A stretch of DNA of 64,000 bases from Bacteroidota bacterium (GCA_020161535.1 JAIUNW010000015.1:1-64000), one strand, 5' to 3'; positions 1 through 8,616 are shown, counted from the first letter of the stretch. Notes: generated by a model from the sequence alone, not told the origin. Numbers and translations: made by a program.

Positions 1-108
1 TAGTTCTTTGAGTAAAAGGCAGGTGCAAGGAATTTTTTCTTTCATCTGAAAAGTGGTGCAAGCGGCTTGCTGAAGGAGGCAAAAATCCGGTTCGGGAGTA
101 TATCGTTA
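1..108 (+). repeat. 108-bp direct repeat, left copy (Rhs-tip entry)
   Basis: Bases 1-108 match 10714-10821 without a mismatch. Similarity continues imperfectly through the Rhs motif YRYGFNGKE (codons 101-127). In the Rhs reading frame the repeat has stops, the last at 71-73, so the tip frame opens at base 74. The repeat starts at the window edge and may continue to the left. It probably comes from a shared stretch around the 3' end of a parental rhs gene, carried along when tips were duplicated or displaced. Confidence 0.9.
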
Positions 109-127
109 TGGGTTTAATGGGAAGGAG

Positions 128-1087
128 ATGTCCAATGAGATCAAAGGGGTGGGTAACTCCTACACCGCCGAGTTCTGGGAGTATGATCCCAGGATTGGAA
201 GAAGGTGGAACCTGGATCCAAGGCCGGTTACTGGTCTAAGTGAATACAGTGCCTTTAATGGGAACCCGATTATGTTCAGCGATCCATTGGGGGATAGTGT
301 GGGACCTGGAGTGCGTATCCCGATGATTGATCGTATTCCTTCGGGTGGAAGTATTAAGGCGGGGATTGGTAATTTTCTTTACAATACCCTAGCGGGAGGT
401 GCAAATACGGTAACGGGCGCCTTGAATACAACGGCTGATTATGTATCGACTGCATATAACGGTGGGCTTCCGGGGTTGATGAATAAAGTGGATGATGCGT
501 ATCGGTCGGTTAGTGATTTTGTTGGCGGACAGTATAGTTATTTTGCCAATACCTCCGGCGCACAAATAAAGGCTGATACAAAACAATTTTTCTCCAATCC
601 TGATAATTATTTTCAGGCAGCAGAACAAGCTGTTTTAATTGGGGGTGTGTGGAAACTGGGACTTGGTGGAAGTCAAACCCAATTAGCCAAGTCAACGGCG
701 ACAGATTTTTCGTTATCCGAATCAACAACTGTCTCAAGGTTCGAATCATCATTTACATCTACAAGTGCAAATCTAGATGGCTCATTTTCTATTTTGAATT
801 GGGAAGGATATCCTTCCAACATTCCGAAACCAAAAGGGCCATTCAAACTGATTGCGGGAGATGAATATGCAGCTGCTAGAACTGCAGCAGATAAAGCAAA
901 TGGTAGACTTCGTGTGAATCTCAACTTAAGAAATAGCGGCGTTGATATTCATGAAGTCATACCCGTGAAGTTTGGAGGCAGTCCAACTAATATTAACAAT
1001 AAAATATTCATTCAAAAAAACCCTACACATATTCAATTGAACAATTTTTGGAAAAGAGTTCAAAGAAACGTTGAAAGTGGACAATAA
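128..1087 (+). CDS. Orphan Rhs C-terminal tip 1, HNH/EndoVII-like nuclease toxin
   Basis: This is the detached 3' end of an Rhs/YD-repeat toxin. The frame opens at 74 and encodes YRYGFNGKE before the first ATG at 128. Residues 1-58 are the conserved end of the Rhs core (AEFWEYDPRIGRRWNLDP, then FNGNPIMFSDPLGD). A variable linker follows. The last 75 residues carry H275-E276, P279, KFGG 281-284, N290/N291, H301 and W308, a pattern typical of HNH/EndoVII-type nuclease toxins. No YD repeats, signal peptide or secretion domain are present, so alone it may be silent or act as a recombination donor. The SUKH gene begins 3 bp after the stop. The ATG is the first in frame, but whether it is used is unknown. 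Family assignment is from motifs only. Confidence 0.82.
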   Translation: MSNEIKGVGNSYTAEFWEYDPRIGRRWNLDPRPVTGLSEYSAFNGNPIMFSDPLGDSVGPGVRIPMIDRIPSGGSIKAGIGNFLYNTLAGGANTVTGALNTTADYVSTAYNGGLPGLMNKVDDAYRSVSDFVGGQYSYFANTSGAQIKADTKQFFSNPDNYFQAAEQAVLIGGVWKLGLGGSQTQLAKSTATDFSLSESTTVSRFESSFTSTSANLDGSFSILNWEGYPSNIPKPKGPFKLIAGDEYAAARTAADKANGRLRVNLNLRNSGVDIHEVIPVKFGGSPTNINNKIFIQKNPTHIQLNNFWKRVQRNVESGQ

Positions 1088-1090
1088 GCT

Positions 1091-1495
1091 ATGAATACTG
1101 AGATAGAAAAATATTTAACGGAATTTGAGGGCATAGATGTAGAGGGTGAATCGTTTATTGCAGAGGTTATAAAAGAAGTGGATTTTTCTTTTCCGCAAGA
1201 TTATGTTGATTTTTTATCGGAATTTAATGGGGGTGAAGGGCCTATTGGAGAGAATAGCTATTTGATACTATGGTCAGCAAACGATTTATTACCTAATAAT
1301 ACAGGTTACGATTTTGAATCATTTGCGCCAGGATATTTTGTAATTGGGCAGGATGCAGCTGATACGGCGTATGCCATCAAAAAATCTGATGGGATGATCT
1401 ATGAGTTTGGTTTTTTAGCTAACCTGGAAACCGACCCTGTAAAGTTTTGTGGTAGCACTTTTGCAGAGTTTATAAAGTATTTGTACGATGCATAA
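1091..1495 (+). CDS. SMI1/KNR4 (SUKH) family immunity protein
   Basis: The 134-residue acidic protein has the SUKH layout. Residues around 33-50 read FSFPQDYVDFLSEFNGGEG, the classic family entry motif. A central hydrophobic strand with SANDL follows, then PGYFVIGQDAADTAYAI and a C-terminal FAEFIKYL helix. SUKH proteins neutralise nuclease toxins of polymorphic toxin systems, and HNH/SUKH pairing is common. The gene starts 3 bp after the tip 1 stop, so they are probably co-transcribed. It is more AT-rich than the element to the right. Confidence 0.87.
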   Translation: MNTEIEKYLTEFEGIDVEGESFIAEVIKEVDFSFPQDYVDFLSEFNGGEGPIGENSYLILWSANDLLPNNTGYDFESFAPGYFVIGQDAADTAYAIKKSDGMIYEFGFLANLETDPVKFCGSTFAEFIKYLYDA

Positions 1496-1502
1496 TGGTA
1501 AT

Positions 1503-1534
1503 GAAAAACCGTCGGCAATGTCGGCGGTTTTTTC
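1503..1534. terminator. Bidirectional hairpin terminator
   Basis: AAAAACCG pairs with CGGTTTTTT around a short loop. There is an A-tract on one side and a T-tract on the other, so it can end transcription from both the SUKH gene (left) and the convergent SMODS operon (right). Confidence 0.75.
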
Positions 1535-1550
1535 ATTATTCTGGTTTGTT

Positions 1551-2342
1551 TTATATTTCTGGTATTAGTTTTTTGATTTCTTGTGTGGCAGAGTATGGTT
1601 TATTGTCGTCTTCGAGGGTTTTGGTGTTTTGCACAATTTCTTTTGCCCGGTTAACCTTAATAGCTTGGTAATAAGGTAGGTTCCAGGTGCTGAGGCCGTT
1701 GATAGCGGCATAGAAATAGTCTTTTAAGTTATGGCAGAACCAATAGTTGGCATTCACCAGTGATTGTTCAAGTTCGTAAGAGTTGTACACGTATCCGTTA
1801 CTGGCGTTCCAGTATTTTACCAGCCGGATCAACGGTTTTATGAAATAGTCGTGTGCCTGGTTTTTATCAGAGAGTTGCTTGTTGAATCCGTTTGGATCGG
1901 TGGTGATCCATTCGCTGAAACCGGAGGTGGGGCCAGGAATATAATAGGTACTGTCAAACCAGTATCCTTTATAAGCTGGAACGAGTTCAAATTTTATATG
2001 GCTGAGCTCAAGTACTACGGTGGGATGACTTTGGTAAATCTCGGACCTTGGATACTTATTTTCTGCAAATCGTTTTAACCGTTCGATAAATGTTTGGGGT
2101 TTGTAGCCAGCGCTATTTTTAAAAACGATCATATAGTCGATATCGGAGTTTATATCTGCATTTCTGGGAAGTTGGGTGCCGCGGGTGGAAGAGCCAAACT
2201 GTAGTTGTTCGCTCAGGTCCGCTCCGAAATACCCTTCAATCTTTCCTTTTAGGGTTGTTATGGAAGTCTCAATGCTGTTTCGCTCTGAGGTCGTAAGCAC
2301 TAGCTTGGATGCTATTGTTTCTAAATGTGATTGGACAGACAT
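1551..2342 (-). CDS. SMODS-type nucleotidyltransferase (CD-NTase) of a CBASS-like system
   Basis: The 263-residue protein shows the DNA polymerase-beta nucleotidyltransferase signature. GS occurs at 50-51, the metal-binding pair D67/D69 lies in SDIDYMIVF, and a third acidic residue is E119 in KFELVPA. The later region (KPLIRLVKYWNA) matches the helical part of SMODS/OAS-like enzymes. Such enzymes make cyclic or linear oligonucleotide second messengers on phage infection. It is the last gene of a three-gene operon (XRE, SLATT, SMODS), 16 bp after the SLATT gene. Pairing with a SLATT membrane protein is a known CBASS-like layout; no Cap2/Cap3, HORMA or TRIP13 genes are nearby. The product nucleotide cannot be told from sequence. 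Confidence 0.88.
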   Translation of the reverse strand: MSVQSHLETIASKLVLTTSERNSIETSITTLKGKIEGYFGADLSEQLQFGSSTRGTQLPRNADINSDIDYMIVFKNSAGYKPQTFIERLKRFAENKYPRSEIYQSHPTVVLELSHIKFELVPAYKGYWFDSTYYIPGPTSGFSEWITTDPNGFNKQLSDKNQAHDYFIKPLIRLVKYWNASNGYVYNSYELEQSLVNANYWFCHNLKDYFYAAINGLSTWNLPYYQAIKVNRAKEIVQNTKTLEDDNKPYSATQEIKKLIPEI

Positions 2343-2358
2343 AATACGGGTGTAAGGT

Positions 2359-2919
2359 TTAGCAGTGTAATTCTTCTTCAGTGTACTCGGCGGCGTAGCC
2401 CTGCTGAAAATTTTCTCTGGCTTTTAAGAAATCTTCGTCTTTTGTTAGCGGGGCGTTCTGGCATCGGTTGATGTATTCTTTTGAAAGACCCCCGAGTTGC
2501 GTCACTAAGTCTTGATCTGAAATCAATCCGTCGATATACCAGGCTTCTGTGTTGCGGATTTTTTTAAAGATCATATTGAGGTCAATGGAGATGCTCTCGT
2601 GTTTATTGGCAAGTTCTACTTTGCTTTTGTAATCAGAGAAAGCAGTGGTGTATAGTATTAGGAAACCACCCAGGGCGCCGAGAATATTTACTATTACCTG
2701 GATGCAGATGGTAGGGCCCGGTATTTTATCCCATATACCAACGTTCATGATGGTGCTGAACGATGCGAAAATGGTGCCTAGGATCAGCGCCCACCGAAAA
2801 CGATCGCTGTCGGTGAGTACTCTTCGGGCTGCATTGGCATGTGTGCCTTTTTTGTATAGACAATCCACCTTTAGCTTGCGCAATGCTTCCAGGGTTTTCG
2901 GTGCTGAAGGGGTGCTCAT
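2359..2919 (-). CDS. SLATT domain two-TM effector protein
   Basis: The 186-residue protein has a basic N-terminus and two adjacent membrane segments: about 43-63 (WALILGTIFASFSTIMNVGI) and 72-92 (ICIQVIVNILGALGGFLILY). A long charged cytoplasmic helical tail follows. This is the SLATT architecture, predicted to form membrane pores or disrupt the membrane when triggered by a linked nucleotidyltransferase. The gene lies 13 bp after the XRE regulator and 16 bp before the SMODS gene, so it is the likely killing effector. SLATT families are defined loosely, so subfamily is not assigned. Confidence 0.82.
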   Translation of the reverse strand: MSTPSAPKTLEALRKLKVDCLYKKGTHANAARRVLTDSDRFRWALILGTIFASFSTIMNVGIWDKIPGPTICIQVIVNILGALGGFLILYTTAFSDYKSKVELANKHESISIDLNMIFKKIRNTEAWYIDGLISDQDLVTQLGGLSKEYINRCQNAPLTKDEDFLKARENFQQGYAAEYTEEELHC

Positions 2920-2932
2920 GAATAAACTTTCT

Positions 2933-3289
2933 TTACTGGGCGTAGGCTTGTTTGGCTTTAAAGTCTCTGATATAAGCGGAGATGACTTTGATCAGTACAT
3001 TTTGTTCGGGTTCTGGCAGGGCATCAATTTCTTTGAACCGTTGAAGGAGTTCAGCGTTTTTGAGAGAAGTTTTTGCTTTTTCGCTTTTATCGCCGCTGAT
3101 CAGGTAATCGACGGAGGTGCCGAGTACATCAGCAAGGGTGTTAAGGGTATCGGCGGGTGGTTGTACATTTTTACTCTCGTAGCGGATGAACTGGGATTTG
3201 GATATGCCGATGCGTTCGGCCAGTTCAATTTGCGTTAACCCGGCCTTCTTCCTGAGCGCCTGAATCCTATCTGCCAGTGTTTCTTTCAT
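2933..3289 (-). CDS. XRE-family HTH transcriptional regulator of the CBASS-like operon
   Basis: The 118-residue protein has an N-terminal Cro/C1-type helix-turn-helix at about 8-62 (LRKKAGLTQIELAERIGISK, then RYESKNVQPPADTLNTLADVLG). A short C-terminal helical tail (LLQRFKEIDALPEPEQNVLIKVI) is typical of phage-like repressors. It is the first gene of the operon with the SLATT and SMODS genes. The palindrome at 3312-3331 overlaps its own -7 box, which points to autorepression of the whole operon. Confidence 0.88.
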   Translation of the reverse strand: MKETLADRIQALRKKAGLTQIELAERIGISKSQFIRYESKNVQPPADTLNTLADVLGTSVDYLISGDKSEKAKTSLKNAELLQRFKEIDALPEPEQNVLIKVISAYIRDFKAKQAYAQ

Positions 3290-3308
3290 TTTAGAGTAAT
3301 TATTGTAT

Positions 3309-3331
3309 CAAAAGTACCTTATAGAGTACTT
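3309..3331 (-). promoter_or_regulatory. Promoter -7 box with overlapping XRE operator palindrome
   Basis: On the minus strand a perfect Bacteroidota -7 box, TACTTTTG, lies at 3316-3309, 19 nt before the XRE start codon. A 20-bp imperfect palindrome with perfect AAGTAC/GTACTT arms (3312-3331) overlaps it and the spacer. Binding by the XRE protein would block RNA polymerase. The -33 element on this side is weak. The operator role is inferred from position and symmetry. Confidence 0.62.
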
Positions 3332-3379
3332 ATTATTCAGGTTTTAGTGTCTTAATGTGGATAATTTAGGTTTTCTGAA

Positions 3380-3411
3380 TTTGTAACAAGTGTCGTAAAA
3401 GAATACTTTTG
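3380..3411 (+). promoter_or_regulatory. Consensus Bacteroidota promoter of the SymE/primase operon
   Basis: TTTG at 3380-3383 and TACTTTTG at 3404-3411 are separated by 20 bp, an exact fit to the TTTG / TAnnTTTG consensus. Transcription would start near 3417, leaving a leader of about 27 nt before the SymE-like gene. It is back to back with the CBASS-like promoter. Confidence 0.75.
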
Positions 3412-3443
3412 TTGCATAAAAGACAACTTCAAAAAATATCCAC

Positions 3444-3656
3444 ATGAAGGCACTAAAGGCAACAAGACGTGTCAAGCTGCAAAGCAAATGGCGGCCGGCA
3501 GAAGAGGCTTGGCAGATCGGTAAGGAAGTACCCTGGTTGACCGTGAGCGGGGTATGGCTGGCCGCAGCCGGCTTTATGGCGGGCCAACAAGTAGAGATCA
3601 GCATCAAGCAGGGCCAGCTTGTCATCACCAACGGGGCAGCCGATGGAAATCGCTGA
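3444..3656 (+). CDS. SymE-like protein
   Basis: The 70-residue basic protein matches the SymE family core, VPWLTVSGVWLAAAGFMAGQ followed by VEISIKQGQLVI, an AbrB-like beta fold. In Escherichia coli SymE is an SOS-induced type I toxin with RNA-cleavage or nucleoid-condensing activity; Bacteroidota homologues are little studied. Here it follows a consensus promoter. Its last 14 nt overlap the ATG start of the primase-like gene, so it looks like the first gene of the element operon rather than a stand-alone addiction gene. An antisense SymR-type RNA could not be identified by eye. Confidence 0.75.
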   Translation: MKALKATRRVKLQSKWRPAEEAWQIGKEVPWLTVSGVWLAAAGFMAGQQVEISIKQGQLVITNGAADGNR

Positions 3657-6474
3657 GATCAAGAGCCGCCTGACCTTGGCGCAGGTGCTGCAGCATTACG
3701 GATTGAAGCCGGACAAGCACCTTCGGCTGCATTGTCCCTTCCATGATGACAAGACGCCGAGTTTGCAGGTGTACTACAAGACGCACACGGCGTATTGCTT
3801 CAGTGCGAACTGTAAAACCCACGGCAGGAGCCTGGACGTGATTGATTTTGTGATGTTGATGGAAAATGGCACGAAGCACGAAGCGCTGCAAAAATGCGTG
3901 GCGCTGCTCGGGGGCACGACTGAAAGCGCTGCACCAGTTGCCCCCCGCACCCGCACCGCGATCCTGCAACAGTTGTTCACCTATTTTAAAAACGCGGTAC
4001 ACAACAGCAAGCCGGCGCAGGCCTACATCCAGTCCAGGGCGCTGGACTACACGACAGTAGAAATCGGCTACAATACGGGTCAGTTCCACCATGGGGCGAG
4101 AAAAGACGAGGCGTTAATACAATCCTGCCTGCAGGTCGGCTTACTCAGTGTTAATGATCGCCTGGGCCGCACGGGTGAGACTGCCTACAAACCTTTTGCG
4201 AAGTACTGCATCGTCTTTGCGTTGTACAATGCCGCCCACCAGGTAACGGGTCTGTACTTCCGCTCCACCCTCAATGACAGCGACCAGCGGCATTTTTATT
4301 TGCGTGACCGGCAGGGCCTCTATCCAAAATACCCCGCACCCGATACGACAAAACTCATTCTGACCGAAAGCGTGATCGATGCCGCGACACTGTTGCAAGT
4401 CCCTGCCATCACCGAACGCTACAGTGTGCTGGCTTTGTACGGCACCAACGGTCTGACGGAAGAACACATAACGGCTATACAATCTTTATCATCGTTAGCA
4501 GAAATCATTCTTTGGCTGAACGCTGATGAGCCGGGGCTGGTAGCGACGAACAAACAGGGGCAGGCGCTGCAAGCGCTGAACAGCCGCTGGCGGATTACCA
4601 CCGTTACGATGCCGGCGGGTGAAGACATCAACAGCCTGGCACAAACGCACAGCGACGGGCAAATCTTTACCGACCTGCTGGCAACGAGAACGGATTTTAT
4701 TTTTTGCCAGCCTCCTTTTTTATTTTCAAATGAAGGTGCTGGCGAAGGGTCACTTTCAATTGAAAAAGAAAATCAGTTACTCGATGCAATACCAGATGCT
4801 ACTAACGGTGTTGAACAATCGAAACTATACATCGATGCTGCTGCCGTGAAATCACCGTCGTTAAAAACCTCCGTTCGCCCGAAAGCAAAGCCTTCCGAAA
4901 ACCAATCTACAACAACGCCGGCCCTGGAGACCACGAACCCCTTTAAACTCATCTACCGGACCGAGACGGCCATCTACTATATCCAGGGTGGTCTACCGAA
5001 AGTAACGGACCATTTGAAAATCATGCTGGTGGTGGAAAATGGCACGAGCGGCCAGAAAGCCCGCAACCGGGTGGACTTGTACGAGGACAAGCAGGTGGAG
5101 CGGCTGGCAAAGGACGTGAGTGAGCGGTTGCAACTCAGGCGGGAACTGCTGGAAGTGGATCTCTACCGGCTGACCGATCTGCTCGAACAGCACCGCGACG
5201 AACTATTGCAACAAGAAAAGCAACAAAGCGGCCAGTCGCAATACGTATTAACACCGAAGGAAAAAGCAGAAGCCGAGGCCTTCGCCAAAAAGCCGAAGCT
5301 GCTGAAGCGCTTGAATGATCTGCTTGGCGGGTCCGGCATCGTGGGCGAAGAAAGAAACCGCTTGTTTTTGTTACTGATCGCCATCAGCCACAAGACGGCA
5401 GACCCGCTGCATGCGCTGATCCAGGGGAGCAGTGGATCGGGCAAAACCAGGCTCTTAAAGCAGATCAGTGACTGCATGCCCCCGGAGAGCGTTACGCGGC
5501 TGACGCGCTTAAGTGACAAGGTACTCTACAACTTCCCCGAACAGTATTTTATGAACCGCTTGTTGTGCCTGGAAGACATCGACGGCCTGAGTGAAGAAGC
5601 GGAGTTTGCGTTTAGGGAATTGCAATCGAATGGCGAGCTGAACAGTGCGACGAGTATCAAACTGGATAGTGGCCAGATCACCAGTGGGCAAAAAACGGTG
5701 CGGGGCCCGATTGCGAGTCTGGCCTGCACCACACGTGGTGAAATTTATGAAGACAACATGAGCCGGGTGTTTTTGATTGCCGTCGATGAGAGCCCGGAAC
5801 AAACGGCACGCATCATCGACTACCAGAACGGCGTAGCGGCCGGGGCGATTAATAAAAGCGACGAAGAAAAAACAAAGTGCTTCCTGCAAAACTGGGTGCG
5901 GCTGCTGCAGCCGCTGCCGGTGGTCAATCCTTATGCGGGCCAGTTGCGCCTGCCGCCGGAGGCGCACAAGATCCGGCGGCTGAACGACCTGTTCCAGGGC
6001 TTTGTAAAGATGGTGACCCTGGTGAACCAATACCAAAGAACCAGAGACGAGAAGGGCAGACTCCTAACAGCGCTGGAAGACGTGGAACTGGCGGTGCATG
6101 TTCTCTTTGAGAGCATTGTGCTTAAGGTAGACGAACTGGATGGGAGTTTGCGGCAGTTTTTTGAGCGATTGAAAACGCATCTGCAAACCATGCACGGCAA
6201 ACACTACCTCACCGCAGAATTTACCTTAAGAGAAATCCGCCAATCCCTCGGGGTGAGCAAGACCCAAACCTTCCGGTACGCCAGTGACCTGGTGCGGCTG
6301 GAGTACCTGCGGCCGGTGGGCGGGCACCTGAACAAAGGACTGCACTACCGGATCAGTTATTGGGACAACTACCAGGCATTAAGAGAAAAGATCAAACAGA
6401 ACCTGGAGGGGCAGTTAAAAGCCCTTAAATCCGGAACACTACGGAACGCTGGTGGAACGCTGGAACCCGCGTAG
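3643..6474 (+). CDS. CHC2 zinc-finger primase / P-loop helicase-like replication protein
   Basis: The 943-residue multidomain protein starts with a CHC2 primase zinc finger (C31-P-F-H34, C52, C57, H60-G). A TOPRIM-like region follows, with LTESVIDAATLL and LWLNADEPG; the usual first Asp of the DxD is Asn here. The C-terminal half has an ATPase domain with Walker A GSSGSGKT (bases 5425-5448) and Walker B LLCLEDIDG, and a winged-helix-like tail (FTLREIRQSLGVSKTQTFRYASDL). Primase-helicase fusions of this kind replicate phages, satellites and mobile elements. ATG 3643 is preferred over an in-frame TTG at 3619 because the zinc-finger module starts right after it. Its neighbours (SymE-like, two recombinases) support a mobile element. 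Confidence 0.82.
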   Translation: MEIAEIKSRLTLAQVLQHYGLKPDKHLRLHCPFHDDKTPSLQVYYKTHTAYCFSANCKTHGRSLDVIDFVMLMENGTKHEALQKCVALLGGTTESAAPVAPRTRTAILQQLFTYFKNAVHNSKPAQAYIQSRALDYTTVEIGYNTGQFHHGARKDEALIQSCLQVGLLSVNDRLGRTGETAYKPFAKYCIVFALYNAAHQVTGLYFRSTLNDSDQRHFYLRDRQGLYPKYPAPDTTKLILTESVIDAATLLQVPAITERYSVLALYGTNGLTEEHITAIQSLSSLAEIILWLNADEPGLVATNKQGQALQALNSRWRITTVTMPAGEDINSLAQTHSDGQIFTDLLATRTDFIFCQPPFLFSNEGAGEGSLSIEKENQLLDAIPDATNGVEQSKLYIDAAAVKSPSLKTSVRPKAKPSENQSTTTPALETTNPFKLIYRTETAIYYIQGGLPKVTDHLKIMLVVENGTSGQKARNRVDLYEDKQVERLAKDVSERLQLRRELLEVDLYRLTDLLEQHRDELLQQEKQQSGQSQYVLTPKEKAEAEAFAKKPKLLKRLNDLLGGSGIVGEERNRLFLLLIAISHKTADPLHALIQGSSGSGKTRLLKQISDCMPPESVTRLTRLSDKVLYNFPEQYFMNRLLCLEDIDGLSEEAEFAFRELQSNGELNSATSIKLDSGQITSGQKTVRGPIASLACTTRGEIYEDNMSRVFLIAVDESPEQTARIIDYQNGVAAGAINKSDEEKTKCFLQNWVRLLQPLPVVNPYAGQLRLPPEAHKIRRLNDLFQGFVKMVTLVNQYQRTRDEKGRLLTALEDVELAVHVLFESIVLKVDELDGSLRQFFERLKTHLQTMHGKHYLTAEFTLREIRQSLGVSKTQTFRYASDLVRLEYLRPVGGHLNKGLHYRISYWDNYQALREKIKQNLEGQLKALKSGTLRNAGGTLEPA

Positions 6475-6576
6475 ATACTGGAAAAAGTGCGTAGCGTTCC
6501 TTGTTCCGAAAAAATGTGCAAGGGGTCTTTTAAAACGATCATCATACCGGTACTCTCTTCATAGTGATACCACCGC

Positions 6577-7452
6577 ATGCAGCTACAGCAGACGATACAA
6601 TCCTTTGGCGACTGGCTTTACCAGGTGGGTTATAGCGAAGGCACACAAAACATGTTGCCGGCGTTGGTCACCGAATTTATCACGCAGCAACGGATCACGG
6701 ACATCCGGTATGTAGAGCAAGAAAAAGTAAAAGCGTTTTATGCGTACCTACAAACGCGGCCGTTGAAAAAACGCAGCGGCGGGGGGTTGAGTGAAGCGAT
6801 GATCTATCACTACGTGTATGCGCTGAAAACTTTTTTCTCGTGGCTGGAAATCACCGGGCAGCTCGATTACAACCCGGTGAGTGGCATGAAGTTTAAACGG
6901 CCCACCATCAACCAACGCCAGCCCTTACCGATAGAAGAAATACAAGCACTTTTTGCCGCTTGCCGCACCCAAAAGGAAACAGCCGTGCTGCATGTGTTTT
7001 ACAGTTGTGGGCTGCGACGAAGCGAAGGGGTAATGCTGAACAGCACTGACCTGCATTACCGGGAGCGCTTGTTGTATGTAAGAGCAGGTAAGGGCGCTAA
7101 GCGGCGGGTGGTGCCGATGCCGGTGGCGGTGAGTGCGGCCCTGGAACGCTACTATCTGGAAGAACGTTGTCACAGCCGGGTAAAACGGGTGCAGGATGAA
7201 GATGCATTTTTTTTGAACCGGATCGGCAGCCGCATGCAAGGCGACCAATTAAACAAGCTCCTGAAACGGTTACTGGAAAGAACAACGGTATCCAAAGACA
7301 CGACGCTGCACCACCTGCGGCACTCGATTGCCACGCACTTGTTGCAGGGCGGTATGGGCATGGAGTGGGTGCGGGACTTTTTGGGGCATACGTGGCTGGA
7401 GACCACGCAGGTCTATGCCAAACCGACCCCCCAGCAATTACAACTCTTATGA
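6577..7452 (+). CDS. Tyrosine recombinase/integrase, catalytically complete
   Basis: The 291-residue XerC/D-like protein has an N-terminal SAM-like core-binding domain (about 1-100) and a catalytic domain. All active-site elements are visible: Arg in CGLRRSEG, Lys in GKGAKRR, HLRHS, and LGHTWLETTQVY with the nucleophilic Tyr. It lies about 100 bp after the primase-like gene. Its stop overlaps the ATG of the second recombinase (ATGA at 7449-7452), so translation is probably coupled. It likely integrates or excises the surrounding element. Confidence 0.9.
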   Translation: MQLQQTIQSFGDWLYQVGYSEGTQNMLPALVTEFITQQRITDIRYVEQEKVKAFYAYLQTRPLKKRSGGGLSEAMIYHYVYALKTFFSWLEITGQLDYNPVSGMKFKRPTINQRQPLPIEEIQALFAACRTQKETAVLHVFYSCGLRRSEGVMLNSTDLHYRERLLYVRAGKGAKRRVVPMPVAVSAALERYYLEERCHSRVKRVQDEDAFFLNRIGSRMQGDQLNKLLKRLLERTTVSKDTTLHHLRHSIATHLLQGGMGMEWVRDFLGHTWLETTQVYAKPTPQQLQLL

Positions 7453-8330
7453 AAGGCACGCCGAAAAAACAGACACTCGACAGCTACCTGCGGGGGCAGT
7501 ACACCGAAAAAACAGCCGTGGCCTATGCCCGGGAGATTGATCTCTACCTGACCAACTGCCCACAGGCTGCCAGCGCCACGTATGCGACCATTACGGCCTA
7601 TATCGGCCGCATTAGATCCAAGTACCGGCCATCGACGGTGAATCGGATTTTAAGCAGTATAAAGGCGTATTACAGCTACCTCTGTGCAACGGGAGAAAGA
7701 ACCGACCACCCCGCGGCATCTATTGAGTTGAAAGACCAACGCCGAAGAGACATCCAGCTCCAGGACCTGCTTCGGCCGGAAGAACTGGAAACCTTGCTGG
7801 CAAGAACGGAGCGCTATCCAAACCTGGAAGGCCGCAATAAGGTGCTGGTGAGTCTCTTGATGTACCAGGCGCTGCTGCCGGCAGAGATGGAACAGCTTAG
7901 GGCGGGTGACATCGACCTGGAGGCGGGTACGGTGTATATCCGCCCTACGGGCAAAACCAGTGGCCGGGAATTGTCCTTAAAGCCCAGCCAGGTGCTCTTG
8001 TTTTACCGGTACATACGGGAAGAACGGCCGCGGCTGTTGCAGGGCCGAAAAACGGAGGCGCTACTGGTGGGTATCCGGGGCGGGGCGATGGCGGCAGAAG
8101 ACATTACCAAGCACGTGAAGCGCAGTTACCAAGGCCTCTATCCGGGAAGGCCGGTGACGGCGCAAACCGTCCGGCAGAGCGTGCTGGCGAACCTGTTGAA
8201 ACAGGGCCATGATGTAAGCGTAGTGCAGGTTTTTGCCGGGCACCGTTATCCGGGCAGTACGGAGCGGTACCGGCAGGATGATGTGGCCACGCTGGCCGCC
8301 GCGGTGCGCAAGTACCATCCATTTGGATAA
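7449..8330 (+). CDS. Second tyrosine recombinase-like protein with degenerate active site
   Basis: The 293-residue protein has the same core-binding plus catalytic fold. ATG 7449 is chosen because it overlaps the upstream stop; the frame is open further upstream without support. The first catalytic Arg (normally GLRxSE) is replaced (ALLPAEME), and the HxxR box reads QTVRQS, so the His is lost. Lys in GKTSGR, the second Arg, GHRYPG and the Tyr in STERY remain. It may be an accessory or architectural partner of the first recombinase, or a heterodimer subunit as in XerCD-like and Tn554-like pairs. Reduced activity is an inference. Confidence 0.82.
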   Translation: MKGTPKKQTLDSYLRGQYTEKTAVAYAREIDLYLTNCPQAASATYATITAYIGRIRSKYRPSTVNRILSSIKAYYSYLCATGERTDHPAASIELKDQRRRDIQLQDLLRPEELETLLARTERYPNLEGRNKVLVSLLMYQALLPAEMEQLRAGDIDLEAGTVYIRPTGKTSGRELSLKPSQVLLFYRYIREERPRLLQGRKTEALLVGIRGGAMAAEDITKHVKRSYQGLYPGRPVTAQTVRQSVLANLLKQGHDVSVVQVFAGHRYPGSTERYRQDDVATLAAAVRKYHPFG

Positions 8331-8361
8331 GCATTTTTTAAAAAGTAAATTTGATAGACAA

Positions 8362-8616
8362 ATGCAAATGATTATGGGCGCCGTAAAACTGATTGATGAA
8401 GAGATCACCCAATACCTGCAACACCTCAATGCCAGGCAAAAGCAGGCGGTATTGGGGGTGGTGAAGACCTTTGCGGCCGAGCAAGCGGATTGGTGGGATG
8501 AGATCAGCCAGGAGCAACAGGCGGCCATCGATGCATCGCTGGCCGAGATGAAAGCCGGTAAGTTGATCCCGCATGAAGAAGTGATGAAAAAGTACCGGAA
8601 ATGGATGAAGAAATAG
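8362..8616 (+). CDS. Antitoxin of a ParE/RelE-type module
   Basis: The 84-residue helical acidic protein ends in the motif seen in many RelE/ParE-partner antitoxins (QQAAIDASLAEMKAGKLIPHEEVMKKY). ATG 8362 is the first start after the recombinase stop that gives a normal antitoxin length; 8368 and 8374 are alternatives. It overlaps the toxin gene by 16 nt, as is usual for such pairs. The two genes probably stabilise the element. Confidence 0.8.
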   Translation: MQMIMGAVKLIDEEITQYLQHLNARQKQAVLGVVKTFAAEQADWWDEISQEQQAAIDASLAEMKAGKLIPHEEVMKKYRKWMKK

